A stretch of DNA of 21,744 nucleotides from an uncultured Lachnospiraceae bacterium (GCA_910586555.1 CAJUJY010000057.1:1-21744), one strand, 5' to 3'. Positions 1 through 8,578 are shown, counted from the stretch's first letter. Numbers and translations are program-made. Notes: generated by a model from the sequence alone, not told the origin.

Positions 1-49
1 TATTGTCTCATATTTGTCAGGTTTGGTCTAGGTACATGCTATCCACCGT
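1..49. other. left edge, no feature seen
   Basis: These 49 bases follow the stop codon of the FtsX-type permease (minus strand). No terminator hairpin, repeat or reading frame can be supported. Confidence 0.4.
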
Positions 50-2647
50 TTACGTATCGTCCCTTAGTGCATCTATTATATTTTCCTTTTTTATCTTGCT
101 TACTGAATAAAGCATTGTAATAAATACAATAAACAGTACACTAAATATACTTATCCCAATTCCTGCCCATGGTATTACAAAATCAATATCATCTGCGCCC
201 CCGGCAGACAACCCATAGTATATAAGCCATGAAGAAAGCATTGACAGCGGAAGCCCAAATAAAAGTGCCCTCATTCCATAAAATATACATTCAAAATTCA
301 TCATTTTCTGGAAGCCCCTTTCAGATATCCCTATAGAACGCAACATTGCAAGCTCCCTCCTGCGCAGTTTTATATTAGTAGATATTGTATTAAATACATT
401 AGCAACGGCAATTAATGAAACCAGGACAATAAATGTATATGCAAATATATTAGCTATAAATATCATATTTGTATTATCCTGTGTAAATTCTGACATATTA
501 AATAAATTATAATTGTCTGTTACACCTTCTGCTAAAATCTTCATTTCAATATCTTCTGCCGATTTTTTAGAATCTTTAGAACAGAATGTTATGCCTTTTG
601 TGCCCTTATTGGCATCTGTAATTTCAAAAGTATCTTTAAGTGAATACGGGACAAATATCTGGAATATATATTCTGCTAATTCCCCTCCTTCTGTATCTTC
701 CAGATCAGGAAGCACATCATTTGATTCATAATCTGCAAATGTTATGCTGGTTTTTCTTCCATTTGCTGTTTCCTGTGCCAGATTCTGTCCTTTATCTAAT
801 GTTTTAGGAAAAATTGTTAAGTCTATGGATTTTTCTTTAAACATATTTTTAAATTCTTCTGGTGTCTTTATTCTTTGTCTGTTATCATCAAGCTTAGCAA
901 TAGCAATAAATTTTCCATCTGCCTTTGTGTATTCACTTTCTTTAAACCCAAGCTTTCTTATTATATCAATATAAGTATTATCTCCAAGGAATTGTATGTC
1001 TAATGAAAGTTTTACTGTTTTATCCTGCGGGTTTATATTAAGAAGTTCCCTTAATCCATCTGTTATATTATCTGTACCTGTTTCACATGTATATCCTGCG
1101 GTTGCCTGGTATATGCTGTTATAAACACCATCTGCCATTTTTAGTTTATTATAAAGTGACACCAGGTCTTTATCTTCCATTTCTTTTGACACAAATCCTA
1201 TATCATAAGTAGTATACACTACTGCCATTTCCGATGCCTGTTTTAATTCTATTACAAAGGCATTAACAGATATAAACAGCACTACACTAAGTACCAGTGA
1301 AAATATAACGCTTCTGTACCTTCTTTTATTTCTTTTAAAGTTTTTTAATGCAAGTATTCCCTCTAATCCATAAATTTTTTCCGCAAAATGTGATGTTTTT
1401 ATATTCCTGGCATCAGTCTTTATTTCATTTGTCTGGCGTATACACTCCATTACAGGTACTTTTGCTGCTTTGCGTGCTGGAATATATGCAGAAACCAGTA
1501 TAGTTATAAAACTTATTATTACTGCTGCAATAATTGCAGGTACTGATATTACCATTTTTAAAGGAACATTATACATAATATCCTTAAAATTATCTGCAAC
1601 TACAGCTATTACAGCACTTACCCCTGCCATGCCTGCAAATATTCCAGCGGGTATTCCTATTATGCCAATACAAAACCCTTCAAACAGTACCGAATTTCTT
1701 ATCTGTTTCTGTGTTGCCCCAACTGACATTAAAATCCCAATCTGGTGTGTACGTTCATTCAGTGATATATTAAATGCATTATATATTAAAAAAACTGAAC
1801 CAGCCATAACAATAAGAATTACTATAAAAGCAACTGAATATAAAAGCATATTAAATATATTATTATCAGAAATACCCATAAAGCGCAGTACATTATCATT
1901 CAATATATAAGAATACTTATCTGCTTTGTTTTTTACATAACTGCGTACTGAATATGGGTTTTTAAGCTTTGCAAAAAAGTTAAAACTTTCTGCTGCTTCA
2001 TTTTTATCTTGTTTTGTTATAATAGTATATCCAGGTGAAAAATCCTCTTCATAGTCTGGTTTCTGGCATATTCCAACAACTGTATAAGTCTTTTTTTCAT
2101 TTGTAATAAATGTTTCACTGCCAGGTTTATATGGGTCACTTTGTCCAAGGCTTATATTTCCTTTTAAACGTTTCCCTATATCCAGGGTAATAGTGCTTCC
2201 AATCGGCAGCCTGACACCACCTTTTGATGAAATCCCCCCGGAAATAACAATTTCGCTGCTATTTTGTGGCAGCCTTCCAGAAACAAGTGTAACAGGAAGC
2301 ATACTAAATGTTTCCTTGCTATAACCTGCCAGAAAAAGATATGGCTTATCTGGCGTTTTACTGCCATAAAGCACTGCATATCCTATATTTTCCAATGTTG
2401 CTGTACTAGAAACTTCTTTATCTTTTATATGTTTCTCTACAAAAGAACCTGGTACATTTATAAAACCTGCATGCCAGCCACCATATTTTTGTGCTGCACC
2501 ATTTGAAAGATAACTTAATAATGAAACACCAAATGTTGCAACTGCCATAACCATTGCAGAAGACAGTGTAACACCAATAACTGTTACAATAGTCCTTGTA
2601 CGGCTTTTTTTAAGACCCTGTATTGCAACCTTATTTAATATATTCAT
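50..2647 (-). CDS. MacB/FtsX-type ABC transporter permease (865 aa)
   Basis: Integral membrane subunit of an ABC exporter of the MacB/FtsX type. Hydrophobic segments lie near residues 20-45, 268-292, 325-350, 366-388, 447-466 and three more in the last ~140 residues, around 730-850. Two large extracellular domains (about 46-265 and 470-725) separate them, giving the duplicated FtsX plan: TM, ectodomain, 3 TM, repeated twice. The motif RRRELAMLRSIGIS before the last TM pair is typical of FtsX domains. The start ATG overlaps the stop of the upstream ATPase gene as ATGA, so the two are translationally coupled. With the two-component genes just upstream, the likely role is export or detoxification of an envelope-active compound, possibly a peptide; the substrate cannot be read from sequence. 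It is longer than BceB permeases (~650 aa) and built differently, so this is not a classical BceAB pair. Confidence 0.9.
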   Translation of the reverse strand: MNILNKVAIQGLKKSRTRTIVTVIGVTLSSAMVMAVATFGVSLLSYLSNGAAQKYGGWHAGFINVPGSFVEKHIKDKEVSSTATLENIGYAVLYGSKTPDKPYLFLAGYSKETFSMLPVTLVSGRLPQNSSEIVISGGISSKGGVRLPIGSTITLDIGKRLKGNISLGQSDPYKPGSETFITNEKKTYTVVGICQKPDYEEDFSPGYTIITKQDKNEAAESFNFFAKLKNPYSVRSYVKNKADKYSYILNDNVLRFMGISDNNIFNMLLYSVAFIVILIVMAGSVFLIYNAFNISLNERTHQIGILMSVGATQKQIRNSVLFEGFCIGIIGIPAGIFAGMAGVSAVIAVVADNFKDIMYNVPLKMVISVPAIIAAVIISFITILVSAYIPARKAAKVPVMECIRQTNEIKTDARNIKTSHFAEKIYGLEGILALKNFKRNKRRYRSVIFSLVLSVVLFISVNAFVIELKQASEMAVVYTTYDIGFVSKEMEDKDLVSLYNKLKMADGVYNSIYQATAGYTCETGTDNITDGLRELLNINPQDKTVKLSLDIQFLGDNTYIDIIRKLGFKESEYTKADGKFIAIAKLDDNRQRIKTPEEFKNMFKEKSIDLTIFPKTLDKGQNLAQETANGRKTSITFADYESNDVLPDLEDTEGGELAEYIFQIFVPYSLKDTFEITDANKGTKGITFCSKDSKKSAEDIEMKILAEGVTDNYNLFNMSEFTQDNTNMIFIANIFAYTFIVLVSLIAVANVFNTISTNIKLRRRELAMLRSIGISERGFQKMMNFECIFYGMRALLFGLPLSMLSSWLIYYGLSAGGADDIDFVIPWAGIGISIFSVLFIVFITMLYSVSKIKKENIIDALRDDT

Positions 2648-3333
2648 AACTGTGCCACCTGCCTTTCATCTCTTGCTATCCTGCCATCTGCAATAGTAAT
2701 AATACGGTCTGCCTGTAATGCAATATTTTCATCATGTGTAACAACAATTAATGTTTGTCCATATCTTTCATGGCTTTCCTTTAAAAGCCGTATAATCTCC
2801 TGTCCATTGCGGCTGTCAAGGCTTCCTGTAGGCTCATCTGCAAGCATTACCGCAGGTGCATTCATTAATGCGCGCCCTATGGCCACACGCTGCTGCTGCC
2901 CTCCTGAGAGCTGGTTTGGAAGATGTGCCATTCTCTCCCTTAAGCCTAACATTCCAAGCAGGTCATACAGGCGCTCTTTATCAGGCTTACGTCTGTCCAT
3001 AAGTATTGGGAGTGTTATATTTTCCACAACATTAAGTGACGGGATAAGGTTATGGAACTGGTAAATTAAGCCTACCTGCCTTCTGCGGAAAATAGCAAGC
3101 TTTTCTTTGCTTTGTCCATAAATATCCTGGCCATTTAATAATATCCTTCCGCTTGTTGGCACATCTACCCCTGCAATGCTGTGCAAAAGTGTTGACTTTC
3201 CAGAACCAGAAGAGCCAATAATTGCAGTAAAATCACCTTTTTCAATAGATACTGAAACATGGTCAAGCGCAACTACCTTGCCCTCACCACTTCCATATAC
3301 TTTACATAAGTTCTCAATTTTTAGAAATTCCAT
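2644..3333 (-). CDS. ABC transporter ATPase, MacB/LolD-like (229 aa)
   Basis: Cytoplasmic ATPase that powers the FtsX-type permease encoded immediately downstream. Visible motifs are Walker A GSSGSGKS (residues 40-47), Q-loop region YQFHN, signature LSGGQQQR, Walker B VMLADEPTG followed by the D-loop SLD, and the switch histidine in VVTHD. Length and motif spacing fit the MacB/LolD family of short ATPases. The start ATG has a strong Shine-Dalgarno, AAAAGGAGG, ending 9 bases upstream. The 134-base gap to the kinase gene behind it holds an inverted-repeat element, so the exporter pair may have its own regulated promoter rather than depend only on read-through from the two-component genes. The 4-base overlap with the permease supports a one-to-one complex. 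Confidence 0.95.
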   Translation of the reverse strand: MEFLKIENLCKVYGSGEGKVVALDHVSVSIEKGDFTAIIGSSGSGKSTLLHSIAGVDVPTSGRILLNGQDIYGQSKEKLAIFRRRQVGLIYQFHNLIPSLNVVENITLPILMDRRKPDKERLYDLLGMLGLRERMAHLPNQLSGGQQQRVAIGRALMNAPAVMLADEPTGSLDSRNGQEIIRLLKESHERYGQTLIVVTHDENIALQADRIITIADGRIARDERQVAQL

Positions 3334-3393
3334 TATCTGGGCCTCCTTTTATTATTGTATACCCATATAATAAACTTTGTATATTACAATCTG

Positions 3394-3420
3394 GTGACTT
3401 TAAAGTGAGAGATTTGTCAC
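3394..3420 (-). promoter_or_regulatory. candidate response-regulator operator upstream of the exporter genes
   Basis: GTGAC (3394-3398) and GTCAC (3416-3420) form a 5-bp inverted repeat. Inside it, TGACTTTAAAGTGA (3395-3408) is a 14-bp palindrome with one mismatch. The element sits about 60 bases upstream of the ATPase start, in the gap between kinase and transporter genes. Two-component systems of this kind normally activate their transporter promoter through such repeats. No convincing -35/-10 pair is visible beside it, as is common for activator-dependent promoters, so the assignment is tentative. Confidence 0.35.
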
Positions 3421-3467
3421 TTAATATATATTTTTAAACCTGCTGCCATTTGCTGCCTGCCCTTGTA

Positions 3468-4457
3468 TTATTTATGGAAGCGCACAGTAAATACTGCACC
3501 TCCCTGTTTATGGTTTTTTGCAGTAATTGCGCCTCCCTGCCTTATTATAATTGTTTTACAGAGTGCAAGCCCTATACCATAACCTGCCACACTTGCATCT
3601 TTCCCACGGTAAAACCTGTCAAAAAGATGTGGAAGATCCTCATTTTTAAAACCTTTGCCATTATCATGGAACTGTATTTGTGTAAAAAGGACGTTATCCT
3701 CTACGGTAATTTCTATTTTTCCATTGTCATAAACATTCTCTATACAATTCTTAATAATATTCTGGAAGGCTTCTAAAAGCCATAAAGGATCAGCCTCTAT
3801 AATAATTCCTTCTGGTATATCTGTCTGTAATATAATGCCATGTAATTCCATTTGTATTAAAAACGGATGTAATGCCTGTTTTAAAAGATTATAAAGATTT
3901 ATTTTCTTTATCTGGAAAACAACAATTCCTGCATCAAGCCTTGATAATTTAAGCAGGGAAGTTATAAGCCATTCCATATGGATATATAATTCCTTTGTTT
4001 CATAAAGCAATTTTTTTCTTTCATTTTTACCAGGATTATCTTTAAGCAGTGACAGAATAAGGTTAGCAGAAGTAAGAGGGGTGCGTAACTGGTGTGCAAT
4101 ATCCGCAAGTGAATCTGAAAGATACTTTTTCTCCCTTTCCAATGCTTTATTCTGCTCACTTATACGCATAGTCATTTTTACTATTTCAGTCTGCAATATT
4201 GAAAGTTCACCTTCTTCCAGATTATTTATAATAAGGTAATCCGGGTTATGGAGTACATGCACTATCTCTTCTGAAAGCTTTGCAATCCTTTTATACCTTT
4301 CCCTTGTAAATATATAAAATAAAGTACCATATGCAAAAGCAGAAAAAAACACCAGCAGTAAAACTGCTGGATATATTAAAAAACCTGCTATTGCACATAT
4401 AACAGTTATTATAATAAATATAAAAGTAAAATGCCTTATTTCCCTGTTACGGAACAT
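3468..4457 (-). CDS. sensor histidine kinase with two short TM helices (329 aa)
   Basis: Membrane sensor kinase paired with the upstream OmpR-type regulator. Two hydrophobic segments (about residues 9-28 and 30-51) are separated by almost no extracellular loop, so it may sense within the membrane or through the partner transporter. The H-box AHQLRTPLTS places the phosphorylated histidine at residue 122; the N-box has N237, the G1 box is DNGKG (265-269) and the G2 box is GYGIGL (292-297). The frame stays open 27 codons further upstream to 4538, but that would overlap the regulator gene by 92 bases and lacks a ribosome site. The ATG at 4457 follows GGAGGTAATT directly and overlaps the regulator by 11 bases, so this start was chosen. 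Kinase, regulator and FtsX transporter in one block point to drug or peptide sensing. Confidence 0.92.
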   Translation of the reverse strand: MFRNREIRHFTFIFIIITVICAIAGFLIYPAVLLLVFFSAFAYGTLFYIFTRERYKRIAKLSEEIVHVLHNPDYLIINNLEEGELSILQTEIVKMTMRISEQNKALEREKKYLSDSLADIAHQLRTPLTSANLILSLLKDNPGKNERKKLLYETKELYIHMEWLITSLLKLSRLDAGIVVFQIKKINLYNLLKQALHPFLIQMELHGIILQTDIPEGIIIEADPLWLLEAFQNIIKNCIENVYDNGKIEITVEDNVLFTQIQFHDNGKGFKNEDLPHLFDRFYRGKDASVAGYGIGLALCKTIIIRQGGAITAKNHKQGGAVFTVRFHK

Positions 4458-5130
4458 AATTACCTCCAAGCCTGTATCCTGTGCCACGTACAGTAAGTAT
4501 AATACCAGGATTTGCAGGATCGTCTTCAATTTTTTCACGCAGCCTTTTAATATAAACTGTTAATGTATTATTATTGACAAACTCCCCTGCTGCATCCCAC
4601 AATTCATCTAAAAGCCTCTCCCTTGTAATAATATTTCCAGGATTATTTATAAATACAAGAAGAAGCCTGTATTCTAATGCAGAAAGAAATATTTCTTTAT
4701 TATCTTTCTTTACAGTTCCGCTTGCCATATCAATATAAAGCCCTTGTATTTTAAATACAGATGGTGAATGTCCATACTTCCGGAGTGCTGTATTAATTCT
4801 TGCAACCAGTTCACGTGAACGGAAAGGCTTTGTAATATAATCATCTGCACCAATATTTAAACCTGTGACAACACTTGCTTCATCACCAGAAGCAGTAAGG
4901 AATATAACAGGTATATCCTTAAACTGCTTAATCTCTGTATATAATGTAAAACCATTGCCATCAGGAAGTGAAATATCCACAAGCGCAATATCATTATTAC
5001 TGCCATAAAGCATAGATACCGCCTCTGCCTTTGTAGATGCATGTGTAACAGCAAAACCTTCTGAATGTAATAAAAGAATAAGGTTTTTGGCAATCTCTTT
5101 ATCATCTTCAACCAAAAATATACGTTTCAC
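4447..5130 (-). CDS. OmpR/PhoB-family response regulator (227 aa, GTG start)
   Basis: Cytoplasmic DNA-binding regulator, partner of the sensor kinase that overlaps its 3' end. The receiver domain (about 1-118) shows the acidic pocket EDD (8-10), phosphoacceptor D52 in ALVDISLPDG, T79 and K101 in TKPF. The C-terminal winged-helix domain (about 127-225) ends with the usual VRGTGYRL wing. The start codon is GTG, preceded by GGGAG at 8 bases. A likely target is the promoter of the exporter genes, where an inverted repeat lies at 3394-3420. The 90-base gap to the secreted-protein gene upstream contains a candidate promoter (5187-5215) that shares its sequence with a site upstream of the marR gene at 11004. 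Confidence 0.94.
   Translation of the reverse strand: MKRIFLVEDDKEIAKNLILLLHSEGFAVTHASTKAEAVSMLYGSNNDIALVDISLPDGNGFTLYTEIKQFKDIPVIFLTASGDEASVVTGLNIGADDYITKPFRSRELVARINTALRKYGHSPSVFKIQGLYIDMASGTVKKDNKEIFLSALEYRLLLVFINNPGNIITRERLLDELWDAAGEFVNNNTLTVYIKRLREKIEDDPANPGIILTVRGTGYRLGGNYVP
4462..4467 (-). promoter_or_regulatory. ribosome binding site fixing the kinase start
   Basis: GGAGGT on the minus strand, 4 bases before the ATG at 4457. It decides for the 329-residue start over the longer upstream open frame. Confidence 0.8.
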
Positions 5131-5186
5131 TATTCACACTCCCATAAAATAATATCCACAATCCACATTCAAACAACCACGTCAGC

Positions 5187-5215
5187 TTTATAAATTATCT
5201 GTTATTTACACACAA
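5187..5215 (-). promoter_or_regulatory. candidate promoter of the first two-component operon
   Basis: On the minus strand TTGTGT (5210-5215) and TATAAA (5187-5192) are 17 bases apart, about 57 bases upstream of the regulator's GTG. The -35 is a weak match. The 26-base stretch 5190-5215 recurs with 24 of 26 identities at 11110-11135, so it may be an operator as much as a promoter. Confidence 0.45.
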
Positions 5216-5220
5216 GTGTC

Positions 5221-5643
5221 CTATGCCGAAAAACAAATCCTTGTGACCTTTTTATTTTCAACTTTAAAAGTTGCAGATATAAACGATATTTTATCACCAT
5301 CTTTATATTCATTGTCTTTTACCCAGTTTTTAAATGAAATTACCTGTTCATTATCTGCTTCATTACTTATTATTCTGCAATTATCTGCAATTTTTAATTT
5401 ATATTGTCCTTTTTTATCTTTAACATTGTATACTTCTTTTTCAGAAGAGGCCTTTCTTATCCTGCCTTTTAATATAAACTTGCCTCCTTTATAATGTAAA
5501 CTCATTCCGCCACCAGCTTCTTTTGATATACCATTAAGCCAGTAACTTCCCTTAGCATATGAATATGACGGCATTACAGTTATGCCAGCCAGTATACTTA
5601 AAACAACTGCCAGGGCTATAAATTTCTTTTTAGACGTTCTCAT
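5221..5643 (-). CDS. small secreted protein of unknown function (140 aa)
   Basis: I do not recognise this protein. It starts with a classical signal peptide: positive residues RTSKKK, a hydrophobic core (about residues 8-23), and a probable cleavage after SYSYA (about residue 30). The predicted mature part of ~110 residues is rich in lysine and has an alternating, beta-rich look (repeated KGGKFILKGRIRK and KGQYKLKI patterns), with two cysteines. No lipobox or sortase signal is seen, so it is probably released. The start has AAGGAGG 7-8 bases upstream and a near-consensus promoter behind it. It lies just upstream of the regulator gene in the same direction with no terminator between, so some read-through into the two-component genes is likely. 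Whether it is a ligand, a decoy or an unrelated secreted factor cannot be told. Confidence 0.75.
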   Translation of the reverse strand: MRTSKKKFIALAVVLSILAGITVMPSYSYAKGSYWLNGISKEAGGGMSLHYKGGKFILKGRIRKASSEKEVYNVKDKKGQYKLKIADNCRIISNEADNEQVISFKNWVKDNEYKDGDKISFISATFKVENKKVTRICFSA

Positions 5644-5683
5644 AAAAATTCCTCCTTAAATATAATTATAAAATCCATATACT

Positions 5684-5712
5684 ATTATAATAATTTATTT
5701 TTGGAAGTTCAA
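5684..5712 (-). promoter_or_regulatory. sigma-A type promoter of the secreted-protein gene
   Basis: On the minus strand TTGAAC (5707-5712), a 17-base spacer and TATAAT (5684-5689), about 40 bases upstream of the start codon at 5643. The -10 is perfect and the -35 matches 5 of 6 positions. It also shows that transcription restarts after the kinase gene ending at 5745. Confidence 0.7.
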
Positions 5713-5744
5713 TAAAAATTAGTATAATTATTGTCTTATTTTTA

Positions 5745-6671
5745 TTAAGTTTTTCTTACATCTGGTCTGGTATACATTACAAATTTTATTACAAACATAT
5801 TCTCTTCTATTGATGCACTTATTTTCCCTCCCATTCTGTCTGACAGTTCCTTAGCTACTGGCAGTCCAAGCCCTGTTGAACCCCTGCCCCTTGCTGCATC
5901 TGATTTATAAAACCTGTCAAATACTTGTGAAATATCTATTTCCCTGGGATTTATAATGCCGTTCCCACATTCAAATTCCACACTGTTATCTTTTATACTG
6001 TATTTTATTCTGGCATTTCCATTTCCATGTATTATTGCATTTTTTATTATATTAGAAAGTATTCTTTTTACTGCTATATCATTGCAAAGCACTACGGCAG
6101 TTTTCTCTTCTATATCAACATCTGTTTTTATATTTTCTTCTTTAAAAATACTATAAAACGAAAATAATGTCCCAAGTACAATTTTTGTAAAATCATATTC
6201 CTTTAATTCAAGTATATATTCTTCATTCTGGAGTTTTGTGTATGTAAAAAGCTCTTCAAGAAGTTCTGTAAGTTCTATAATTTTTTTATTTATTATCTGT
6301 ATATATTTTCCCCTTTTTTCTATATTATCTTCATTTTCAAGAAGTTCAAAAAATCCCTTTAAAGATGTAAGTGGTGTCCTGATATCATGTGAAATGCCTG
6401 CCAGTGCTGTTTTAAGCCGTGTATCTTTTTCTTTTAAAATATTTTCTTTCTTTTTATGTTCTTCATACATAAGGTTTATAAAATCTGTAAGCTTTAAAAT
6501 CTCCTTTTCTGTGATATCATTACAAATAATTTTATTAGTATTATTTTCCATTATAAAAGCCATCTGGCGGCAGATATTTACTACCTGCCGCCTGTATAAA
6601 ATATACTTTACAAATACAATTATTAATAATATTCCAAGTATGGCAATTACTGCAATAAGTTTTATATCCAT
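5745..6671 (-). CDS. sensor histidine kinase of the second module (308 aa)
   Basis: Membrane-anchored sensor kinase, last gene of the regulator-ATPase-permease-kinase operon. There is one N-terminal hydrophobic segment (about residues 4-26) followed directly by a coiled, charged linker, so it has almost no outside domain. The H-box SHDIRTPLTSLKG gives H95; the N-box SNIIKNAI gives N211; the G2 region is GRGSTGLGL (262-270). The G1 box reads ECGNGI (234-239) instead of DxGxG, an altered form also met in lantibiotic-type kinases. The frame extends 16 codons upstream to 6719, which would overlap the permease by 35 bases without a ribosome site; the ATG at 6671 follows GGTGG by 6 bases and lies 13 bases past the permease stop, so it was preferred. 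The likely partner is the regulator at 8692-9366. Confidence 0.9.
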   Translation of the reverse strand: MDIKLIAVIAILGILLIIVFVKYILYRRQVVNICRQMAFIMENNTNKIICNDITEKEILKLTDFINLMYEEHKKKENILKEKDTRLKTALAGISHDIRTPLTSLKGFFELLENEDNIEKRGKYIQIINKKIIELTELLEELFTYTKLQNEEYILELKEYDFTKIVLGTLFSFYSIFKEENIKTDVDIEEKTAVVLCNDIAVKRILSNIIKNAIIHGNGNARIKYSIKDNSVEFECGNGIINPREIDISQVFDRFYKSDAARGRGSTGLGLPVAKELSDRMGGKISASIEENMFVIKFVMYTRPDVRKT

Positions 6672-6677
6672 ATTGTT

Positions 6678-6682
6678 CCACC
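6678..6682 (-). promoter_or_regulatory. ribosome binding site deciding the second kinase start
   Basis: GGTGG on the minus strand, 6 bases before the ATG at 6671. The alternative ATG at 6719 has no such site. Confidence 0.55.
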
Positions 6683-6684
6683 AG

Positions 6685-7671
6685 CTATATAATATCCCTT
6701 CTTGAGAACCATAAAACATTTAAAACATTATAAAGTATAAAAAATACTATTCCAATTCCAAGTGCAGATATAATAGTATTATGTGCTGCACCCATATTTA
6801 CATGTGATATGTTTGTATTGATATAATATTTGTTTAAATCAAAATCTGTATGGAAAACTTTCTGTATAATACGTGCAAATAACATTCCAAATCCCATAAC
6901 ACCTAAAAGCCCTATTGTAAGGCCTGCTGCCGTGCTTCTGGACACTTCTGTTATAAGCAGGAGCCCGCTTATAAATGCCATATGGAGAAGATACTGCAAT
7001 GCAAATATTTTAATTGCTTCTGGCAGGTACTTTATGCCAAAATTAATACTTCCATCCATAATAAACCCAATTTTAAATGCAAAATATTCCACAAACATAT
7101 AGCATACCATGCAGGCAAATGTATAAATTCCAACTGCTATAAGCCTGGCAAAGAAAATATTATGCCTGTATTTTGTCTGTCCTGCAATATTCTTTAAAAA
7201 CCCGTCTTTTTCATCACCACGGAAAAATAACACAGCACCTATAAGTATAAACAAAAGCAAAAATCCGCCGCTTAGTTCTGAACAATACACAAAAACATAA
7301 TCTTTTAAGTTGCCATTACTGTCTACAGGTGTATTAACATAAATACCTACACTTCCTGACACCTGTTCACCAAATTCATAACCCGCTTCATAAGCAGCAT
7401 TGTCTTCTTTATTGTCTTCTGCTTCTTTTTTAGCTGCTTCTTCCATTGCTGCCTTTTGTTTAATTTCCTCTTCTTTCTGTTTAGATAATTCTCTTACTCC
7501 TTCTTCTTCTCCTGCTTCTCTTTGTTCTTTTATTTCTTTTGCCATTTCTATGCTGTCATATGCAGATATACAGCCGCTTATAACTGAAAAGCCCATTAAT
7601 AAAATAAATACAACTATTACACCTTTTGTATGTATCATTCTGAATAAATTCATTCTTATAAGATTAAACAC
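6685..7671 (-). CDS. ABC-2 type permease with charged extracellular insert (328 aa)
   Basis: Membrane subunit partnering the BcrA-type ATPase upstream. The first TM (about residues 12-32) is followed by a hydrophilic stretch of ~95 residues, very rich in Glu, Lys and Ala from about 35 to 90 and likely a helical coiled coil. About five more hydrophobic segments follow to the C terminus. Family architecture resembles permeases of lantibiotic immunity and bacitracin-type exporters; the long charged insert between TM1 and TM2 is unusual. The frame is open to a GTG at 7680, but that codon overlaps the Shine-Dalgarno itself. GTG at 7671, 8 bases after AGGAGG, is the better start. Either way the gene overlaps the ATPase stop by 8 or 17 bases, implying coupled translation. 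Confidence 0.85.
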   Translation of the reverse strand: MFNLIRMNLFRMIHTKGVIVVFILLMGFSVISGCISAYDSIEMAKEIKEQREAGEEEGVRELSKQKEEEIKQKAAMEEAAKKEAEDNKEDNAAYEAGYEFGEQVSGSVGIYVNTPVDSNGNLKDYVFVYCSELSGGFLLLFILIGAVLFFRGDEKDGFLKNIAGQTKYRHNIFFARLIAVGIYTFACMVCYMFVEYFAFKIGFIMDGSINFGIKYLPEAIKIFALQYLLHMAFISGLLLITEVSRSTAAGLTIGLLGVMGFGMLFARIIQKVFHTDFDLNKYYINTNISHVNMGAAHNTIISALGIGIVFFILYNVLNVLWFSRRDII

Positions 7672-8578
7672 CCTGCACACCTCCTGTAAGCTGAAGGAAA
7701 TAATTTTCTAAATTTTCCTGTACAACTTTTATTGAATTTACTATACAGCCAGATATTACAAGTTCCCTGTTAATTTCGCCAAGCCTGTCTAATTCCTTAT
7801 AAATATGGATAGAACCATCTTCCATAACTTTATAATCACTAAATCCAAGCTTTTCAATATTTGTACATGCCCTTGCACTGTCATTAACTATAATTTCAAT
7901 ATAATCACTGCATTTTGCAGAAAGTTCTTCCCTTGAAAGTTCCTGTACAAGCTTTCCATTATTTATAATGCCAAACGTGTCCGCAATCTTATAAAGCTCT
8001 TCAAGGATATGGCTTGAAATCATAATGGTCATATTTCTTTCACTTCTTAATTTAAGGATCATGTCCCTTACTTCTGCAATTCCCTGTGGGTCAAGCCCGT
8101 TAATTGGTTCGTCCAGTATAAGCAGGTCAGGCCCGCCAACAAGTGCCATTGCAATGCCAAGCCTTTGTTTCATGCCAAGGGAATATTTTTTAACTTTCTT
8201 TCTGCTAGCATCTTTAAGCCCTACAGTTTCTAACAGGTGTTCTGCATAACCCTTTTTATAAATTCCAAGTGCATAACACTTACATTTAATGTTATTAATA
8301 CCATTCATATTTGGAAAAATCCCTGGTGCTTCAATAAGGTTTCCAACCCTTGCCCTGTGCATATTAACATCACTGCCTTTTGCATCAAATAATTCTATCT
8401 CCCCGCCTGTAGGCATTGCAAGCCCGCACACCATTTTCATAAATGTAGTTTTGCCAGCCCCGTTTCTTCCAATAAATCCATAAATCTCACCACGCTTAAT
8501 ATGCAGGCTTACATTATCCACTGCAAGATGCTTTGAATACTGCTTGCATAAATTTTTTGTACTAAGTACATACTCCAT
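7664..8578 (-). CDS. BcrA-type ABC transporter ATPase (304 aa)
   Basis: Cytoplasmic ATPase of a drug- or peptide-type exporter. Walker A is GRNGAGKT (37-44), the signature region reads YSLGMKQRLGIA, Walker B is LLILDEPINGLD, and the switch histidine is in MISSHILEEL. The stretch NLIEAPGIFPNM between Walker A and the signature, plus a C-terminal extension of ~90 residues, fits the BcrA/lantibiotic-immunity group rather than import ATPases. The ATG at 8590 would add four residues, but ATG at 8578 has GAGGA 5 bases upstream, so it was preferred. A 100-base gap separates it from the regulator gene in front, containing a direct repeat (8669-8684) that could be that regulator's operator. The gene overlaps the permease downstream. 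Confidence 0.92.
   Translation of the reverse strand: MEYVLSTKNLCKQYSKHLAVDNVSLHIKRGEIYGFIGRNGAGKTTFMKMVCGLAMPTGGEIELFDAKGSDVNMHRARVGNLIEAPGIFPNMNGINNIKCKCYALGIYKKGYAEHLLETVGLKDASRKKVKKYSLGMKQRLGIAMALVGGPDLLILDEPINGLDPQGIAEVRDMILKLRSERNMTIMISSHILEELYKIADTFGIINNGKLVQELSREELSAKCSDYIEIIVNDSARACTNIEKLGFSDYKVMEDGSIHIYKELDRLGEINRELVISGCIVNSIKVVQENLENYFLQLTGGVQGV
7680..7685 (-). promoter_or_regulatory. ribosome binding site inside the ATPase gene, deciding the permease start
   Basis: AGGAGG on the minus strand, 8 bases before GTG at 7671. It lies within the last codons of the ATPase gene. Confidence 0.7.

Noticed and set aside
1470..1910. 146-codon plus-strand open frame opposite the FtsX permease
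   Set aside because: It is the complement of a strongly supported membrane protein with intact family motifs, and its Ile/Ala/Thr-rich content is what antisense of hydrophobic codons gives.
4458..4538. Longer N terminus of the first sensor kinase
   Set aside because: It would overlap the regulator by 92 bases and lacks a ribosome site; ATG 4457 has GGAGGT at 4 bases.
5209..5218. Short ACAC/GTGT hairpin after the secreted-protein stop as a terminator
   Set aside because: Only four base pairs and no T-run follows.
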